Below, piece after piece: positions 39,401 to 45,432 of a DNA stretch of 64,000 nt. How positions within the stretch are numbered: position 1 is the first letter of the stretch; each line of letters starts with the position of its first letter. This stretch comes from a virus, in IMG/VR virus record IMGVR_UViG_3300036770_007034, positions 1 to 64,000 of that record, one strand, 5' to 3'. The notes beneath the pieces were generated by a model. The model made no database searches. It worked only from the letters and a program-made list of their open reading frames with translations, and was not told the DNA's origin. The position numbers and the translations under genes are program-made.

Positions 39401-42006
39401 TTGTGGATACCTATGAAAGCCACGCACCGGAAGAATTAGTGCCTGGTATAACCTACGACACATTGGATTTCCGTGTGTACACTCGTCCAGGATCTGATTG
39501 GTCAGGCGACGGGCATGGGTTCAACATCAAGCAAGTGAATCTGCTCTATACTACTGCGTCCAACTCTGTTTATTTTGGTGATTTGATGGCCCATGCAGTG
39601 GCCGTGAGATTGATAAATGTCACTAACTTGGTATCTCTGAATCCTGGGCAGTACGTGATAGATTGGCCACGCCAACGTGCCACAGTGCTATCTGGTGCAG
39701 CCGACAATGATATCGTCGGGGTGATAGTGTATGGAGTAGGTGGCGGTAGCCAGCTGTTCAAGGAGAGCTATCCTGGCCAAACCGTGGGAGACGAGCTGGT
39801 CATACCTGTAGGTACCGCAGTAGATTGGGCCACTAACACCATATACTCACAAGGAACCTTGGTGCGATTCAATGGAAACGTATATCGTGCCAATATCACG
39901 GCTAACAGCGGATCTTCGTTCAATATTCTGCTATACACTATTGTAGACAGTGATAGTATCATACAATCACTGCTGGTGTTGGTCAACGGCGAAATCATTA
40001 CCAACTACACTTATCAGAGTTATAACGGCTGGCAAACCAAGATATTATTCGATGACACCTATGGACAGGATGACTGGGTAGTGGTCACAGCACTCGGAGC
40101 AACCACTCCGCAGAAGAGCTGGAGCTTCCCATTGACTCAGTACTTTACATTTGCCAATGATAGCACGGATGTTTTCTTGCTAGATAACAGTCTCCAAGGT
40201 ACCAACAACATAAATCTCATAGTAGAGAGAGATGGCCAGAGACTGCGGCCTCCTGAAAGCGTGGAATATTTTGGTGATGGTTCCAGCGCAGGCCCTTATT
40301 ATCTGCCCACTCGCGGCGAGATCAATCAAGGTCTGATTTCAGACAATGATGTGATAGTGTTTGTGGATCAACAGCCGAAGATACTCAGTGTTGATTTCAC
40401 TGTAAGTCCTTGGGATGGTAGCTCGGACCGCTATGTAGAATTCCAGACCGCTCCAGCGGCCGGTGCTCAGATCATCATAGCAGTGACCACTTCCGCGGAC
40501 TACGCACTGAATGGTAATCAACTCACTCTGAGAGTAGGTGCAGCAGTGGGCGCCACAATCGCTGTCACCACATGGAATGACACACAAGAACAAGGTCTTC
40601 TTACACAAGTATTTGTTGGACCAACACAGACTGGTGTAACTACCGGCCAACCCTATGATACTACAGATTTTGATGTGGGCGATATTACTGGCGATCCTGG
40701 TAGCTTTGACTATACTTCAGGAACAGTGATTTCTACCAACGACTTTGATACAGGCAGGATCATACTAGACAGCGAAAGATTGTGGGTCACCTTGAACGGA
40801 TGGAGATTGATTGCCGGTGAAGATTATACGGTAGAAGGATCAGTGGTGACTATCGGTGGCAGTATCATCGGTCCGGCCGATCGAGTGACTATAACATCTT
40901 TCACACAGACCGTGGTACCCGAAGCCATTGCTTTCCGTATATTCCAAGACATGCTAGGTATACAGCGTATCTATCGTATCACTCCAGAAAACACCACCGT
41001 GCTCACACAGCCCTTGGAGCCCGGAGATGACATCATCTATGTCGAAGATTCGCGTATGCTGTCAGAACCAAATCCCGAAGGCAATATTTTCGGAGTGCTG
41101 ACGATCAACGGCGAACGTATAACCTATCGCGAAAGAGATGACTGGAACAATACCGTATCTGGTCTGCGTCGTGGAGTAGCAGGCACAGCCATAGCATCAC
41201 ATGCTGTGGGTAGTGCTGTATATGATATCGGTCGTGGCGAAGCTTTGCCACAGAGATATCAGCAGAACATTATCGCAGATGATTTTATTGGTGATGGCGC
41301 TACCAAAACTTTCAACGCAGAAATTGGATTCGTGAACGACATCACGGTATTCCTGGGTGGATCTATCCGTTGCTATCTTGGATTATCGCTGGGAACGCTA
41401 GAGGAAATTCCCCAAGAAGATTTCACGATCATCAGCGTGGATCCTATCACTGTACAGCTAAACTTTGTTCCGCCAGCCGGACGAGTTTTCCAGATCGTCT
41501 ACACACCCACAGTGGGATCACCATCAGTACTCACAGTTCCGACCACAGGTGCTACAAGCCGTTGGACCGCTGCCTTCTCAGCCACAGATTTGGTGTTGCA
41601 ATCAACTGATGTGTATGACGTGACAGATTTCAATCCTGTGACTGTGCAGTTTGATGATCTTATACCTCCCAAGCGTGTGGTAGTGATCAATGACTTGAAC
41701 AGCGACACTTTCTTTATCACACAGGCTGACGTGGCCACTGATACCTTTGTGACGGACATATCTGTGACCAAACCTGTAAGAGTGAAAGTGGGTGGAACTT
41801 TATTGGCCGAAACCGCATATACAGTATCTTCGGTAAATCCGATTTCAGTGACCTTGGTAGATGCACCTCCTCTGGGAGTAGAAATACAGATATCTATCAT
41901 ACAGGCCCGGGTGTTTTATGCCCAGGGCATAGATACAGCCAGCGATGGACAGCCTTTGCAAGAGCAACAAACGCTGGCAGCATGGTTTATAGAAGGTAGG
42001 GTATGA
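27499..42006 (+). CDS. Giant baseplate/tail structural protein, 4,835 residues
   Basis: An uninterrupted 14.5-kb gene beginning MANQRIRTVDFLPEIFQTPTN, a start I recall from large virion proteins of marine T4-like phages located after gp6; T4 has gp7 there (about 1,032 residues). Visible modules include WLPEGPDSVDV near residue 135; many beta-sandwich units of the type V-Y-VND-V-Q...Y-x-F-x-x-G-x-x-I-T-F; a CBM5/12-like module near residue 1765; seven FG-GAP-like repeats over about residues 2174-2984; a helical DYIKEVKPYHVKIKEF segment near 3590; three more CBM5/12-like modules at about 3685-4140; and a RRGVAGTAIASHAVG module near 4555. No signal peptide or membrane segment. Likely a peripheral baseplate or receptor-binding scaffold; gp7 homology of the N-terminus is inference. 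Confidence 0.8.
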   Translation: MANQRIRTVDFLPEIFQTPTNRQFLSATLDQLVQNPKLKQTQGYIGRRVGPGVNPNDNYVLEPTRTRTDYQLEPGVVFLAPNTNNVVDAMTYPGLIDSIAVKGGNVQRQDRLFSSQYYSWDPFIDLDKFVNFSQYYWLPEGPDSVDVFSAAVPLRDDFVVSRTSTGYTFSGVTGTNPTLTLVREGNYTFDVRQTGFRFWIQSVPGVSGVLPQTPNQSSREVLGVTNNGDDNGVITFDVPAKSAQNFYYQLADAGQVDFATDIQFDDINNRYLSEFIEEYGGIDGVSDINGRTVIFLNDAGWFFTGLYDANGQPFDSVPYDETVEITLESQKYSVWRINLVYDDPLNPYIKLTVDRPVDNLSRLLVLYGNQYSNISFYKDASGTFERIPLITANLDVLYYQDATNPDFFGVIRLVDQAGDQTLDIDEIIGKKTYTSPNGVTFTNGLKVQFQGLTNPASYEGKEYYVEGVGTAIQLIPVSKMITPETYTRSATIPYDSLPYDEGGFDDTLNAPLDQDYMTINRASFGYNAWSRSNRWFHAQVIADTARYNGIDPFLDNDQRAKRPIIEFRPDLKLFNSGTLGIDPVNIIDFRATDALSDINGTIGYSVDGYSFIDGSRVIFAADRDPEVRNKIYQVNFITPTGSGTPIIDLQPANLETPDQLINEMVVVLSGITQQGKSYWFDGATWIEAQRKTDVNQPPLFDVFDENGVSYSNSTVYPATSFRGSKLFSYAIGDGVTDPIVEQPLKYLTINNVGDIIFDNNLNIDTFTYVEDTVSVTLDINDGVVRQYIDRVNFRKLLGWQTANTTVTSRQSFSFDYQGSEQLILDIPVDTTSTDIPVKVFVNAIFVDPTNYTYVVNSNGSTTITFVSPPAAGSKIEVSVVSEVASSTGFYSVPLNLENNAVNEDIIQLTLGTIRNHYGSICQNLQTFQGQINGQNNSRDLGNLIPYGSIILQQSSPLTMTASFINSQRFDFFHAIEFAAKEYTKYKNLIVDAVIKNDFQNMTAAEILDECIDTINLGKTELMPFYWTDTLPTGGAFDVTTYTVTPITTNVFDTLYTYDFTSANYRAILVYLNDVQLIGNGYEYTVATDGPRITINVPLSIGDVITLREYTSTFGNFVPSTPTVLGLYPSYVPAIFLDDTYVTDKLVIRGHDGSITVAYEDIRDEVLLEFEKRIFNNLKTQSNPVPLQYSDVAPGQFRTTEYTQSEVTSIMGVSFLAWVGANKLAYREQDYIPDNQFTWNYTASENKLTGTTLLGAWRGIYNYFYDTDAPNTRPWEMLGFSQKPTWWEDQYGPAPYTSGNLVLWDDLEAGRVMDPAGSYVIEKYKRPGLTSVIPSDSEGNLLPPFDVMVGEYDTGSFRKSWTVGDGGPVEASFWKSSYWPFAVQRLLALTKPAQYFSLFADRDLYRFNDEFGQYLYENRFRLRPENIQIYGNGTIKNSYINWIVDYNRQTGLDSTVDLKRELENLDVRLCYRMASFSDKQYLKLYTEKSSPNSLNTSLLLPDESYQLLLYKNPTQSALTWSSIIIQRSDRGWVVYGYSTVRPYFEILTSIPNGNFRTFTVNETTIRVANDYSNQVTRVPYGYEFSTVSGVVDFLLSYGKLMESQGITFQDIERNRVLNWDQMAYEFMYWSQQGWAPGSLININPVANTLRIERPGFVAEPLSTTAPEDILLNQNKNSLQSQDYVVERFENELVLRAVNNNTFSYLGAKFTQFEHMIVLDNTSVFNDLIYNPATGARQSRLLFVGYTTYEWNGTLDAQGFILNQDNIVQWVPNKAYSKGQIVLYKDSYWSAAKIIPPSETFDFNVWIKSDYDQIQKGLLPNAATNAENIRNFYDVHTANLERDADLFAFGLIGFRPRRYMQNLNLDDISQVNLYSQFLGIKGTTQAAEIFTRANLGKEVAEYEIFENWAIQRAIYGANANRSYFELRLNEALMLANPSTIQVIEPGEFSDADQTVQVNQIWKESYPITSSDILPTNFLNATDVLLPSAGYVNWDDADIKVFSFADLTPIINDIENIAVGTSVWVAKDNSYDWNIYRNNLVIYTIDSVRDNLNGTCTLTFAGQHGLTVNQKIVIKYFGLGVDGAYDVLSVPSLKTVTIALSLGGAATTITGTGVCFVLESMRVRQASDVSLLEYSNSLLPGNRAWVDDDGTGHWVVYEKINPFSTPAELIPEQPEANSRFGSAITQGFGNLGALIGAPGFDNDVGAVYAFTKGGTSTYVETVLLTMGANNFVNYGSAVASGGSQWGIAGAANSWAKQGYAVTINRNPDSGNYVQAQLLTEVPYRLYTANGDGSTVAFDPTGTLGAISDPELLGVVVGDTPQVYGTNWTYSAPNVIFSSVATPSGTEAAPPAGTDNVKIFYYDEYGHGLAVSQDERWIYVGAPAGNRVYAYNKVDVQTQVKNFVGDGATDEFYIADVIIVDDDSADGGIGAQQIGVTVNNLPKQAGVDYEYSNGSVIFTAPPNTDDTIRIIRLQSKTFFPTTAETVFAIEDLYTATNIYSFSVYVNDVLQRPNMDYTFNSGNKTITFVSGGVIGTVLVVSRTYFQYVDYFDMPSPALSTARFGHALSSTTDGRQALIGAPDATADSKLLAGQIYVIDRSVERFTVTDTSVTSYTTLRNFNGPATVKINATFLIPDNGFNNNGQFTDDGVNTVTIDVPLNIGDFIEIETNTFKLVQAVASNAPQAAANFGRALDQCPTNCSLYIGQPNDSSIVPQGGSAERWINQNRLYGIISGVNQNPTLTPGESIRINDVDVLVSTPTAWTSAIGWSANVFVIDGTAIYRSIRAVPVSTSIDDTSYWQPSSWVELYVGDITTANIPNVSATTSNGYITLSIANADAAIPFTQLVVLPGLGDTFYELGLEPMYYTQTITAPNPVAYAHFGASVDISDDSRTLVVGSPQGTAFKPTTFDNGITYFDSKATEFFDPLSESGVVFTYDLLSSANGSIRNPSKFVFGQQIYDEDLRSLDEFGTAVSYNNGILLIGSPQDDLGDSVGDFGRVAQLNNPDKLAAWDIVYRQTPIVDVNLINSVFMYDRLESKVTQYLDFIDPLAGKILGAARQNIDYLGAIDPAAYNTGPVNNYGDQWVETHLGEIWWDLSTCRFIDYHQDTIAYRSRRWGQLFPGSTADVYQWIESPVPPAQYSGPGTPYSTTSYSVSSKLNNDGLFATRYFFWVRGLRDVATRAKKTLSVQAISQYIENPRSSGIPYMAAIASGTLALYNSRNNISAQDTILHVEFDKIANSDNVHIEYDLIAAGEPSSFLSGGLYRKMLDSFCGEDTLGNKVPDPNLSPADLYGVYFRPRQSFFVDRFLALQNYLERANAIFAAFPISDSRPFNLLNSSEPEPTSASGEWNKRVLTYTELTYQDLGQVPVGYRYLVASDSTNDGLWTIYTVVLGNALLGSPKELLLTRVQNYDTRLYWEYINWVQPGYNVGTKPVAEVSTFNDLQRLTVPEGASAKVTRNSFGKFEIYQYLGGEWLRVVLEDGTIAIKEEIWNYVVGRFGFDIETFDSQRFDQFPAIETRQILRAINEELLTGELEIFRNELLMLVFEFILTEQQAPDWLFKTSLIDVNHKIRDLLPYQIFRQDNQDFVLDYIKEVKPYHVKIKEFNLKYEGIDTYDGNVTDFDCPAYYDTALQAFEAPALDDSDPPKYSNSEPSTDPIWYELPWSQWFQNYTLQIQGADVLEGGVGYTVAPEVLIGEAWAANTAFTAGQQIYFARNLYTVTQSGVSGVTGPVFTSGSDVNGTMTIAYAGTRALAVSRVNTAGQVVEIIVIDSGSGYITTPSLTIVGGNGTGARGVPVLGNELVRNILTTIKYDRYEYVSQVVDWQPNTKYLEGQLVRFRDQVYSVDEVDDSTELDSGPQFNPADYTLVDESTLSAADRVIGLYTPDPNEPGRELALVINGIDYPGVQVQGPGFDQNTGFDVGNYDINPFDNIDFGPEGLPTYDEGILDAIYQSSFDDIYLGTRTTDINVDGGAFVDTYESHAPEELVPGITYDTLDFRVYTRPGSDWSGDGHGFNIKQVNLLYTTASNSVYFGDLMAHAVAVRLINVTNLVSLNPGQYVIDWPRQRATVLSGAADNDIVGVIVYGVGGGSQLFKESYPGQTVGDELVIPVGTAVDWATNTIYSQGTLVRFNGNVYRANITANSGSSFNILLYTIVDSDSIIQSLLVLVNGEIITNYTYQSYNGWQTKILFDDTYGQDDWVVVTALGATTPQKSWSFPLTQYFTFANDSTDVFLLDNSLQGTNNINLIVERDGQRLRPPESVEYFGDGSSAGPYYLPTRGEINQGLISDNDVIVFVDQQPKILSVDFTVSPWDGSSDRYVEFQTAPAAGAQIIIAVTTSADYALNGNQLTLRVGAAVGATIAVTTWNDTQEQGLLTQVFVGPTQTGVTTGQPYDTTDFDVGDITGDPGSFDYTSGTVISTNDFDTGRIILDSERLWVTLNGWRLIAGEDYTVEGSVVTIGGSIIGPADRVTITSFTQTVVPEAIAFRIFQDMLGIQRIYRITPENTTVLTQPLEPGDDIIYVEDSRMLSEPNPEGNIFGVLTINGERITYRERDDWNNTVSGLRRGVAGTAIASHAVGSAVYDIGRGEALPQRYQQNIIADDFIGDGATKTFNAEIGFVNDITVFLGGSIRCYLGLSLGTLEEIPQEDFTIISVDPITVQLNFVPPAGRVFQIVYTPTVGSPSVLTVPTTGATSRWTAAFSATDLVLQSTDVYDVTDFNPVTVQFDDLIPPKRVVVINDLNSDTFFITQADVATDTFVTDISVTKPVRVKVGGTLLAETAYTVSSVNPISVTLVDAPPLGVEIQISIIQARVFYAQGIDTASDGQPLQEQQTLAAWFIEGRV
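32794..32930 (+). repeat. CBM5/12-like carbohydrate-binding module
   Basis: Within the giant protein: W-x-x-N-x-x-Y-x-x-G-x-x-V-x-Y-x-x-x-x-Y-x-A, seen as VPNKAYSKGQIVLYKDSYWS. This pattern is typical of chitin-binding-type modules. Recurs at 38554, 38941 and 39814. Confidence 0.5.
34018..36450 (+). repeat. Seven FG-GAP-like repeats, probable beta-propeller
   Basis: Inside the giant protein, seven blades share an FG-x-A/S...IGxP pattern: SRFGSAITQGFGNLGALIGA (34021), NYGSAVASGGSQWGIAGAAN (34190), GHGLAVSQDERWIYVGAPAG (34579), ARFGHALSSTTDGRQALIGA (35164), ANFGRALDQCPTNCSLYIGQ (35542), AHFGASVDISDDSRTLVVGS (36115) and DEFGTAVSYNNGILLIGSPQ (36380). Seven copies match an integrin-alpha-type seven-bladed propeller. 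Long beta-sandwich insertions separate several blades. Confidence 0.65.
38554..39915 (+). repeat. Three CBM5/12-like modules near the giant protein C-terminus
   Basis: Motifs WAANTAFTAGQQIYFARNLY (about 38574), WQPNTKYLEGQLVRFRDQVY (about 38950) and WATNTIYSQGTLVRFNGNVY (about 39826) share W-x-x-N-T-x-Y/F-x-x-G-x-x-V/I-x-F/Y-x-x-x-x-Y. Such modules bind polysaccharide in bacterial chitinases; here they may contact host surface glycan. Confidence 0.55.
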
Positions 42007-42176
42007 AAGACAACATAAATATATCCATGGACCAAAACATGGAAGAAAACAAGCAATCTCAACCTGCTGTGAGCCCGGAATCACGTCCCAACGAGCGAGG
42101 TAGTTTTGCTGTGATGGGCCATGTAAAGATATTTGACCCTAACACCAAAGAAACTATCGTGGAGACCCGAGCATGA
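42003..42176 (+). CDS. 57-residue protein resembling the N-terminus of the next gene
   Basis: A short frame directly after the giant gene (its ATG overlaps that stop), MKDNINISMDQNMEENKQSQ, ending GHVKIFDPNTKETIVETRA. Its last 17 residues match VKIFDPNTQEIFVDKK at the start of the following protein, suggesting partial duplication. It ends by ATGA overlap with that gene, implying coupled translation. A late promoter lies inside its first codons (42014-42021), so the effective start may be a later Met (42027 or 42039). The first half is Gln/Glu/Asn-rich and probably unstructured. Confidence 0.55.
   Translation: MKDNINISMDQNMEENKQSQPAVSPESRPNERGSFAVMGHVKIFDPNTKETIVETRA
42014..42021 (+). promoter_or_regulatory. 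T4-type late promoter (CATAAATA)
   Basis: CATAAATATATC a few bases after the giant gene stop. It would serve the virion gene at 42173 and perhaps a shortened form of the 57-residue frame. Confidence 0.7.
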
Positions 42177-42775
42177 TGCAGGTACCAGTAAAGATCGAAG
42201 GATTTGTAAAAATTTTCGATCCCAACACTCAAGAGATTTTTGTGGATAAAAAGAATGCTATCCACTATGAAAATATCTCGGTAAGCATGGCCAACACCCT
42301 GGCCAACAAGACCATTGGACAGATCTATGTCATGGCATTTGGCAACGGTGGTAGCTCTGTGGATCCCACTGGCGTGATCACTTATCTTCCGCCCAACACC
42401 ACTGGACAGAATGCGGATCTTTACAATCCTACTTACGCCAAGGTGGTAGATAATAATTCAGCAGCCAACACAGATCCCAGCAGAAACAACATGACCATCC
42501 TGCACACTACCGGTCGTGTTTATACAGATATCCTAGTGAGCTGTTTGCTAGACTACGGTGAACCTGCCGGACAACAGGCCTTTGACAACAGCACCAATTT
42601 CAATGGTGAATACGTTTTTGATGAGCTGGGCTTGAAAACTTGGAACGGTAGCCCTACAGATCTACGGTTGATCACACATGTGATTTTCCACCCGGTACAG
42701 AAGAGTTTGAACCGACAGATCCAAATAGACTACACAATTCGCATACAGACCCTAACAAATCTGAGTGCTACATAA
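42173..42775 (+). CDS. Virion structural protein, 200 residues
   Basis: Begins MMQVPVKIEGFVKIFDPNTQ and continues KKNAIHYENISVSMANTLAN, FGNGGSSVDPTGVITYLPPN, RVYTDILVSCLLDYGEPAGQ and HPVQKSLNRQIQIDYTIRIQ. I recall this as a strongly conserved structural protein of marine T4-like phages, adjacent to baseplate and fibre genes; no T4 number can be assigned with confidence (gp8 and gp9 are the missing baseplate candidates). All-beta, soluble. The next late promoter overlaps its stop codon. Confidence 0.75.
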   Translation: MMQVPVKIEGFVKIFDPNTQEIFVDKKNAIHYENISVSMANTLANKTIGQIYVMAFGNGGSSVDPTGVITYLPPNTTGQNADLYNPTYAKVVDNNSAANTDPSRNNMTILHTTGRVYTDILVSCLLDYGEPAGQQAFDNSTNFNGEYVFDELGLKTWNGSPTDLRLITHVIFHPVQKSLNRQIQIDYTIRIQTLTNLSAT

Positions 42776-42778
42776 ATA
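42771..42778 (+). promoter_or_regulatory. T4-type late promoter (CATAAATA) for tail fibre
   Basis: CATAAATATG overlaps the TAA of the preceding gene and lies 57 bases before the fibre ATG at 42828. A second element follows at 42796, so the fibre gene appears to have tandem late promoters. Confidence 0.75.
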
Positions 42779-42795
42779 TGAGTATATAAAGATAT

Positions 42796-42803
42796 GGTAA
42801 ATA
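42796..42803 (+). promoter_or_regulatory. Second possible late promoter of the tail fibre gene
   Basis: GGTAAATA, 24 bases before the ATG and inside a 5-bp palindrome GATAT/ATATC (42791-42805). It has the TAAATA core only. Confidence 0.4.
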
Positions 42804-42827
42804 TCTCTAAAGCGGAGTGAGAACACA

Positions 42828-44261
42828 ATGGCATATACGATCAATCTAACTGACGGTACGATTTTCGCGGTAATCGCGGATGGTACTATCAACACCGATT
42901 CCAGCATGACCCTGGTGGGTAAAAACTATGCGGGCTACGGTGAATTCCTTGATGAGAACTTCATCAAACTGTTAGAAAACAGTTCCAATACCACAGCACC
43001 AGGTGCACCGTTAGTGGGCCAGCTCTGGTGGGACAAGACCAATAATCTAATGAAGGTGTATACAGGTACAGCCTTCAAGGTAATATCAGCTGCCACAGCC
43101 AGCGCTTCTGCTCCTACCAATAATGTCACTGGCGATCTATGGTATGATACAACAAATGCTCAGCTCAAAGTTTGGAGCGGATCGGCATTCATCCTAGTAG
43201 GACCTGCGTTTACCGCTGGCACAGGTACTTCGGGCGCGATTGTTGATACTATCACGGATAGCTCTCCTGGAGCAGACCATGTGGTAGTAAAGATCTTTGT
43301 AAACAATACCATCGTATCCATATTCTCCAAAGACGCTACATTCACTCCTGCCGCGGCCCTTTCAGGCTTTGCTACCATAGGACCTGGTCTCAACATGAGT
43401 ACCACGGTTTCGGGCGCTGTGTTCAAAGGTACAGCCACAGATGCTGAACAACTTGATGGACTTGATTCCACAGCATTTATGCGTACCAACACTAATACCT
43501 CAACCACCGGTACTATCAGTATCCTCAATGACACTGGTTTGTATGTGGGTGGTGATAGTGATGCTCGACTTTTTGTGACTGGCACAGATGTATATCTGCG
43601 CAATCAGACACAAGACGGCGACATCTATATCCAAGTAAACGATGGTGGTTCAACTACCAATGCTATCACTATCGATGGCGCCACAACAAATGTCACACTG
43701 AATGCAGGATTGACAGTGGGAGGAAATATTTCTTCCACTGGTGGATCAGTAAACTTTGGTACCGCTGCAATCAGTCTTGGCAGCATTATCAACAACAATG
43801 CCAATGGTGTTGGTAATATCGGTAGTTCAACCACTTATTTCAACACTATATTTGCTAAAGCAACGTCGGCTGAATATGCTGACTTGGCAGAAAGATTTGA
43901 AGCAGATGCTGCATATCCTGCAGGCACTGTAGTGATCCTGGGCGGTGAGAAAGAAATCACCGCCGCTATGGAAGATGCCACAGATGAAGTATTTGGTGTG
44001 ATTTCTACTCGCGCAGCCTTTACTATGAATGGTGCTGCCGGTAGCGATGAAACCCATCCACCAATCGCGATGACAGGCCGAGTTCCTGTGCGTGTGGTTG
44101 GTAAGGTACGCAAAGGTGAACGCCTGGTGTCAGCCGGCAACGGCCTGGCCCGTGCCGCTGCTCGCAATGAATGGACTGCTTATAATGTGATTGGTCGTGC
44201 ATTGAAAGATAAAACGACCGAAGACGAAGGCACAGTAGAAGCCATCGTCACGATAAACTAA
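42828..44261 (+). CDS. Tail fibre protein with chaperone-like C-terminal domain
   Basis: A 477-residue fibre-type protein. The N-terminus MAYTINLTDGTIFAVIADGT is followed by two repeats of a short unit, LVGQLWWDKTNNLMKVYTG and GDLWYDTTNAQLKVWSGSA, a repeat common in marine phage fibres. Residues about 130-330 are Gly/Thr/Ser-rich beta sequence. The C-terminal 130 residues (KATSAEYADLAERFEADA, MTGRVPVRVVGKVRKGERL, AYNVIGRALKD) resemble the peptidase-G2/fibre-tip domain class that assists trimer formation. GGAG precedes the ATG. Probably a receptor-recognition fibre or short fibre. Confidence 0.75.
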   Translation: MAYTINLTDGTIFAVIADGTINTDSSMTLVGKNYAGYGEFLDENFIKLLENSSNTTAPGAPLVGQLWWDKTNNLMKVYTGTAFKVISAATASASAPTNNVTGDLWYDTTNAQLKVWSGSAFILVGPAFTAGTGTSGAIVDTITDSSPGADHVVVKIFVNNTIVSIFSKDATFTPAAALSGFATIGPGLNMSTTVSGAVFKGTATDAEQLDGLDSTAFMRTNTNTSTTGTISILNDTGLYVGGDSDARLFVTGTDVYLRNQTQDGDIYIQVNDGGSTTNAITIDGATTNVTLNAGLTVGGNISSTGGSVNFGTAAISLGSIINNNANGVGNIGSSTTYFNTIFAKATSAEYADLAERFEADAAYPAGTVVILGGEKEITAAMEDATDEVFGVISTRAAFTMNGAAGSDETHPPIAMTGRVPVRVVGKVRKGERLVSAGNGLARAAARNEWTAYNVIGRALKDKTTEDEGTVEAIVTIN

Positions 44262-44394
44262 AAGGAATAATTGATACCCAGCTATAAAATCAGTAAATGA
44301 CGCCTGCGGTAATCCGCTTTACTAACATAAGTAAATGTTAGAACGCCGTTTTTTATAGCGTTGATGAATCAACTAATTCAAAGGGATAGATGGA
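44262..44394 (+). promoter_or_regulatory. Structured leader between fibre genes
   Basis: 133 bases without a gene. It contains GCGG-TAAT-CCGC (44306-44317), a perfect 7-bp hairpin CTAACAT/ATGTTAG (44322-44341) and AACGC/GCGTT around a T-rich loop (44342-44362). No clean late promoter; TATAAAAT at 44283 is only near. It may be a terminator or 5-prime leader for the gene at 44395, which has AAGGGAT before its ATG. Confidence 0.4.
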
Positions 44395-45372
44395 ATGACA
44401 TATTCAACCGGATCAGTAATACTAGATGACGACTATAATATTTTTGCCACAGGTAATGCTGCCGGTACTGGCGATAACAATGTCGCAAACGTAAACACCG
44501 TATGGGGAGTTGGAAATGGCGATAAAGGATATGGTCAGACTACTCTTCCGGTTCTCAGCGCAGTATCCGCAGGACAGACAGTGACAGCTACACAATGGGC
44601 TACCATGCTGAATCGTATCTCTTCAGCCGCCAGCCAGCAAGGATCTTCGATTACCGGCATCACTAACCCTGTAGCAGGCGACACAATTAGTGCTTATGCC
44701 GCTCTTTCAACTAACATCACGACAATCTACAACAACCGCTTGAACTGTGCCGCTGTAGGATCATCGATCACTTCGGGCGGTAGTACAGATCGTACTACAT
44801 CTTGGGCTACATCGGTGACATTTACACAGACGGTGACATTCGCAAGTGGCGATGCCGCTCGCTACTTTTTCAACGCAGGTGGACGTATCACACAGACGTG
44901 GAGTCGCTCAGGCGGTTCTGTGAACGACCAAAATACAGCTATCACTAACCTATGTACAGCTTGTGGTACGCTGAACTACACAGCAGGTACTGGCACACAG
45001 ACCATCGCCGGCAGTAGCTACACAGGTACTACCAAGACCGGTGGTTCTGGTTCGCCCACAGTGGCAACGACCACAGGTTACTACGATTACACCACTGCCA
45101 ACGTGCAGGTATTCACGCAATCGGCCAGTTCTTACTACGGTTATGAAGGCAACTCAATCACTGTCAACATCCTGACCAACGGTACCCAGGGTTCCAATGC
45201 TGACACAGGATCGGTGATCACTATCTACTCTACTGTAGCAAAAGGTGGTGGGTTGACCACAGTTGACGGTACTCTAAACTCTACTATCACACTGATCCCC
45301 AGCTCGACGACATATCTTACCACGACCAGTTGGGGTACACCTACATTGGCTGGATCACAATCCGGATCGTAA
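44395..45372 (+). CDS. Thr/Ser/Gly-rich virion or adhesin-like protein
   Basis: A 325-residue all-beta protein of low-complexity composition, MTYSTGSVILDDDYNIFATG, with VTFTQTVTFASGDAARYFFN and GGRITQTWSRSGG around residues 140-170, a block I associate with phage structural proteins. Two Cys in LCTACGTLNY. No signal peptide. The last gene of the structural module, followed by a strong terminator, so likely a virion-associated or decorating fibre protein. Function not assigned. Confidence 0.7.
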   Translation: MTYSTGSVILDDDYNIFATGNAAGTGDNNVANVNTVWGVGNGDKGYGQTTLPVLSAVSAGQTVTATQWATMLNRISSAASQQGSSITGITNPVAGDTISAYAALSTNITTIYNNRLNCAAVGSSITSGGSTDRTTSWATSVTFTQTVTFASGDAARYFFNAGGRITQTWSRSGGSVNDQNTAITNLCTACGTLNYTAGTGTQTIAGSSYTGTTKTGGSGSPTVATTTGYYDYTTANVQVFTQSASSYYGYEGNSITVNILTNGTQGSNADTGSVITIYSTVAKGGGLTTVDGTLNSTITLIPSSTTYLTTTSWGTPTLAGSQSGS

Positions 45373-45391
45373 TCGAAGATTTTGGAGAACA

Positions 45392-45413
45392 AAAAGGGCC
45401 TCAGGGCCCTTTT
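45392..45413 (+). terminator. Strong intrinsic terminator ending the structural module
   Basis: AAAAGGGCC and GGCCCTTTT form a perfect 9-bp stem around TCAG, followed by GTTTT. The A run on the other side makes it potentially bidirectional. It separates virion genes from the accessory operon. Confidence 0.9.
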
Positions 45414-45432
45414 GTTTTGCTACATACTCTGT

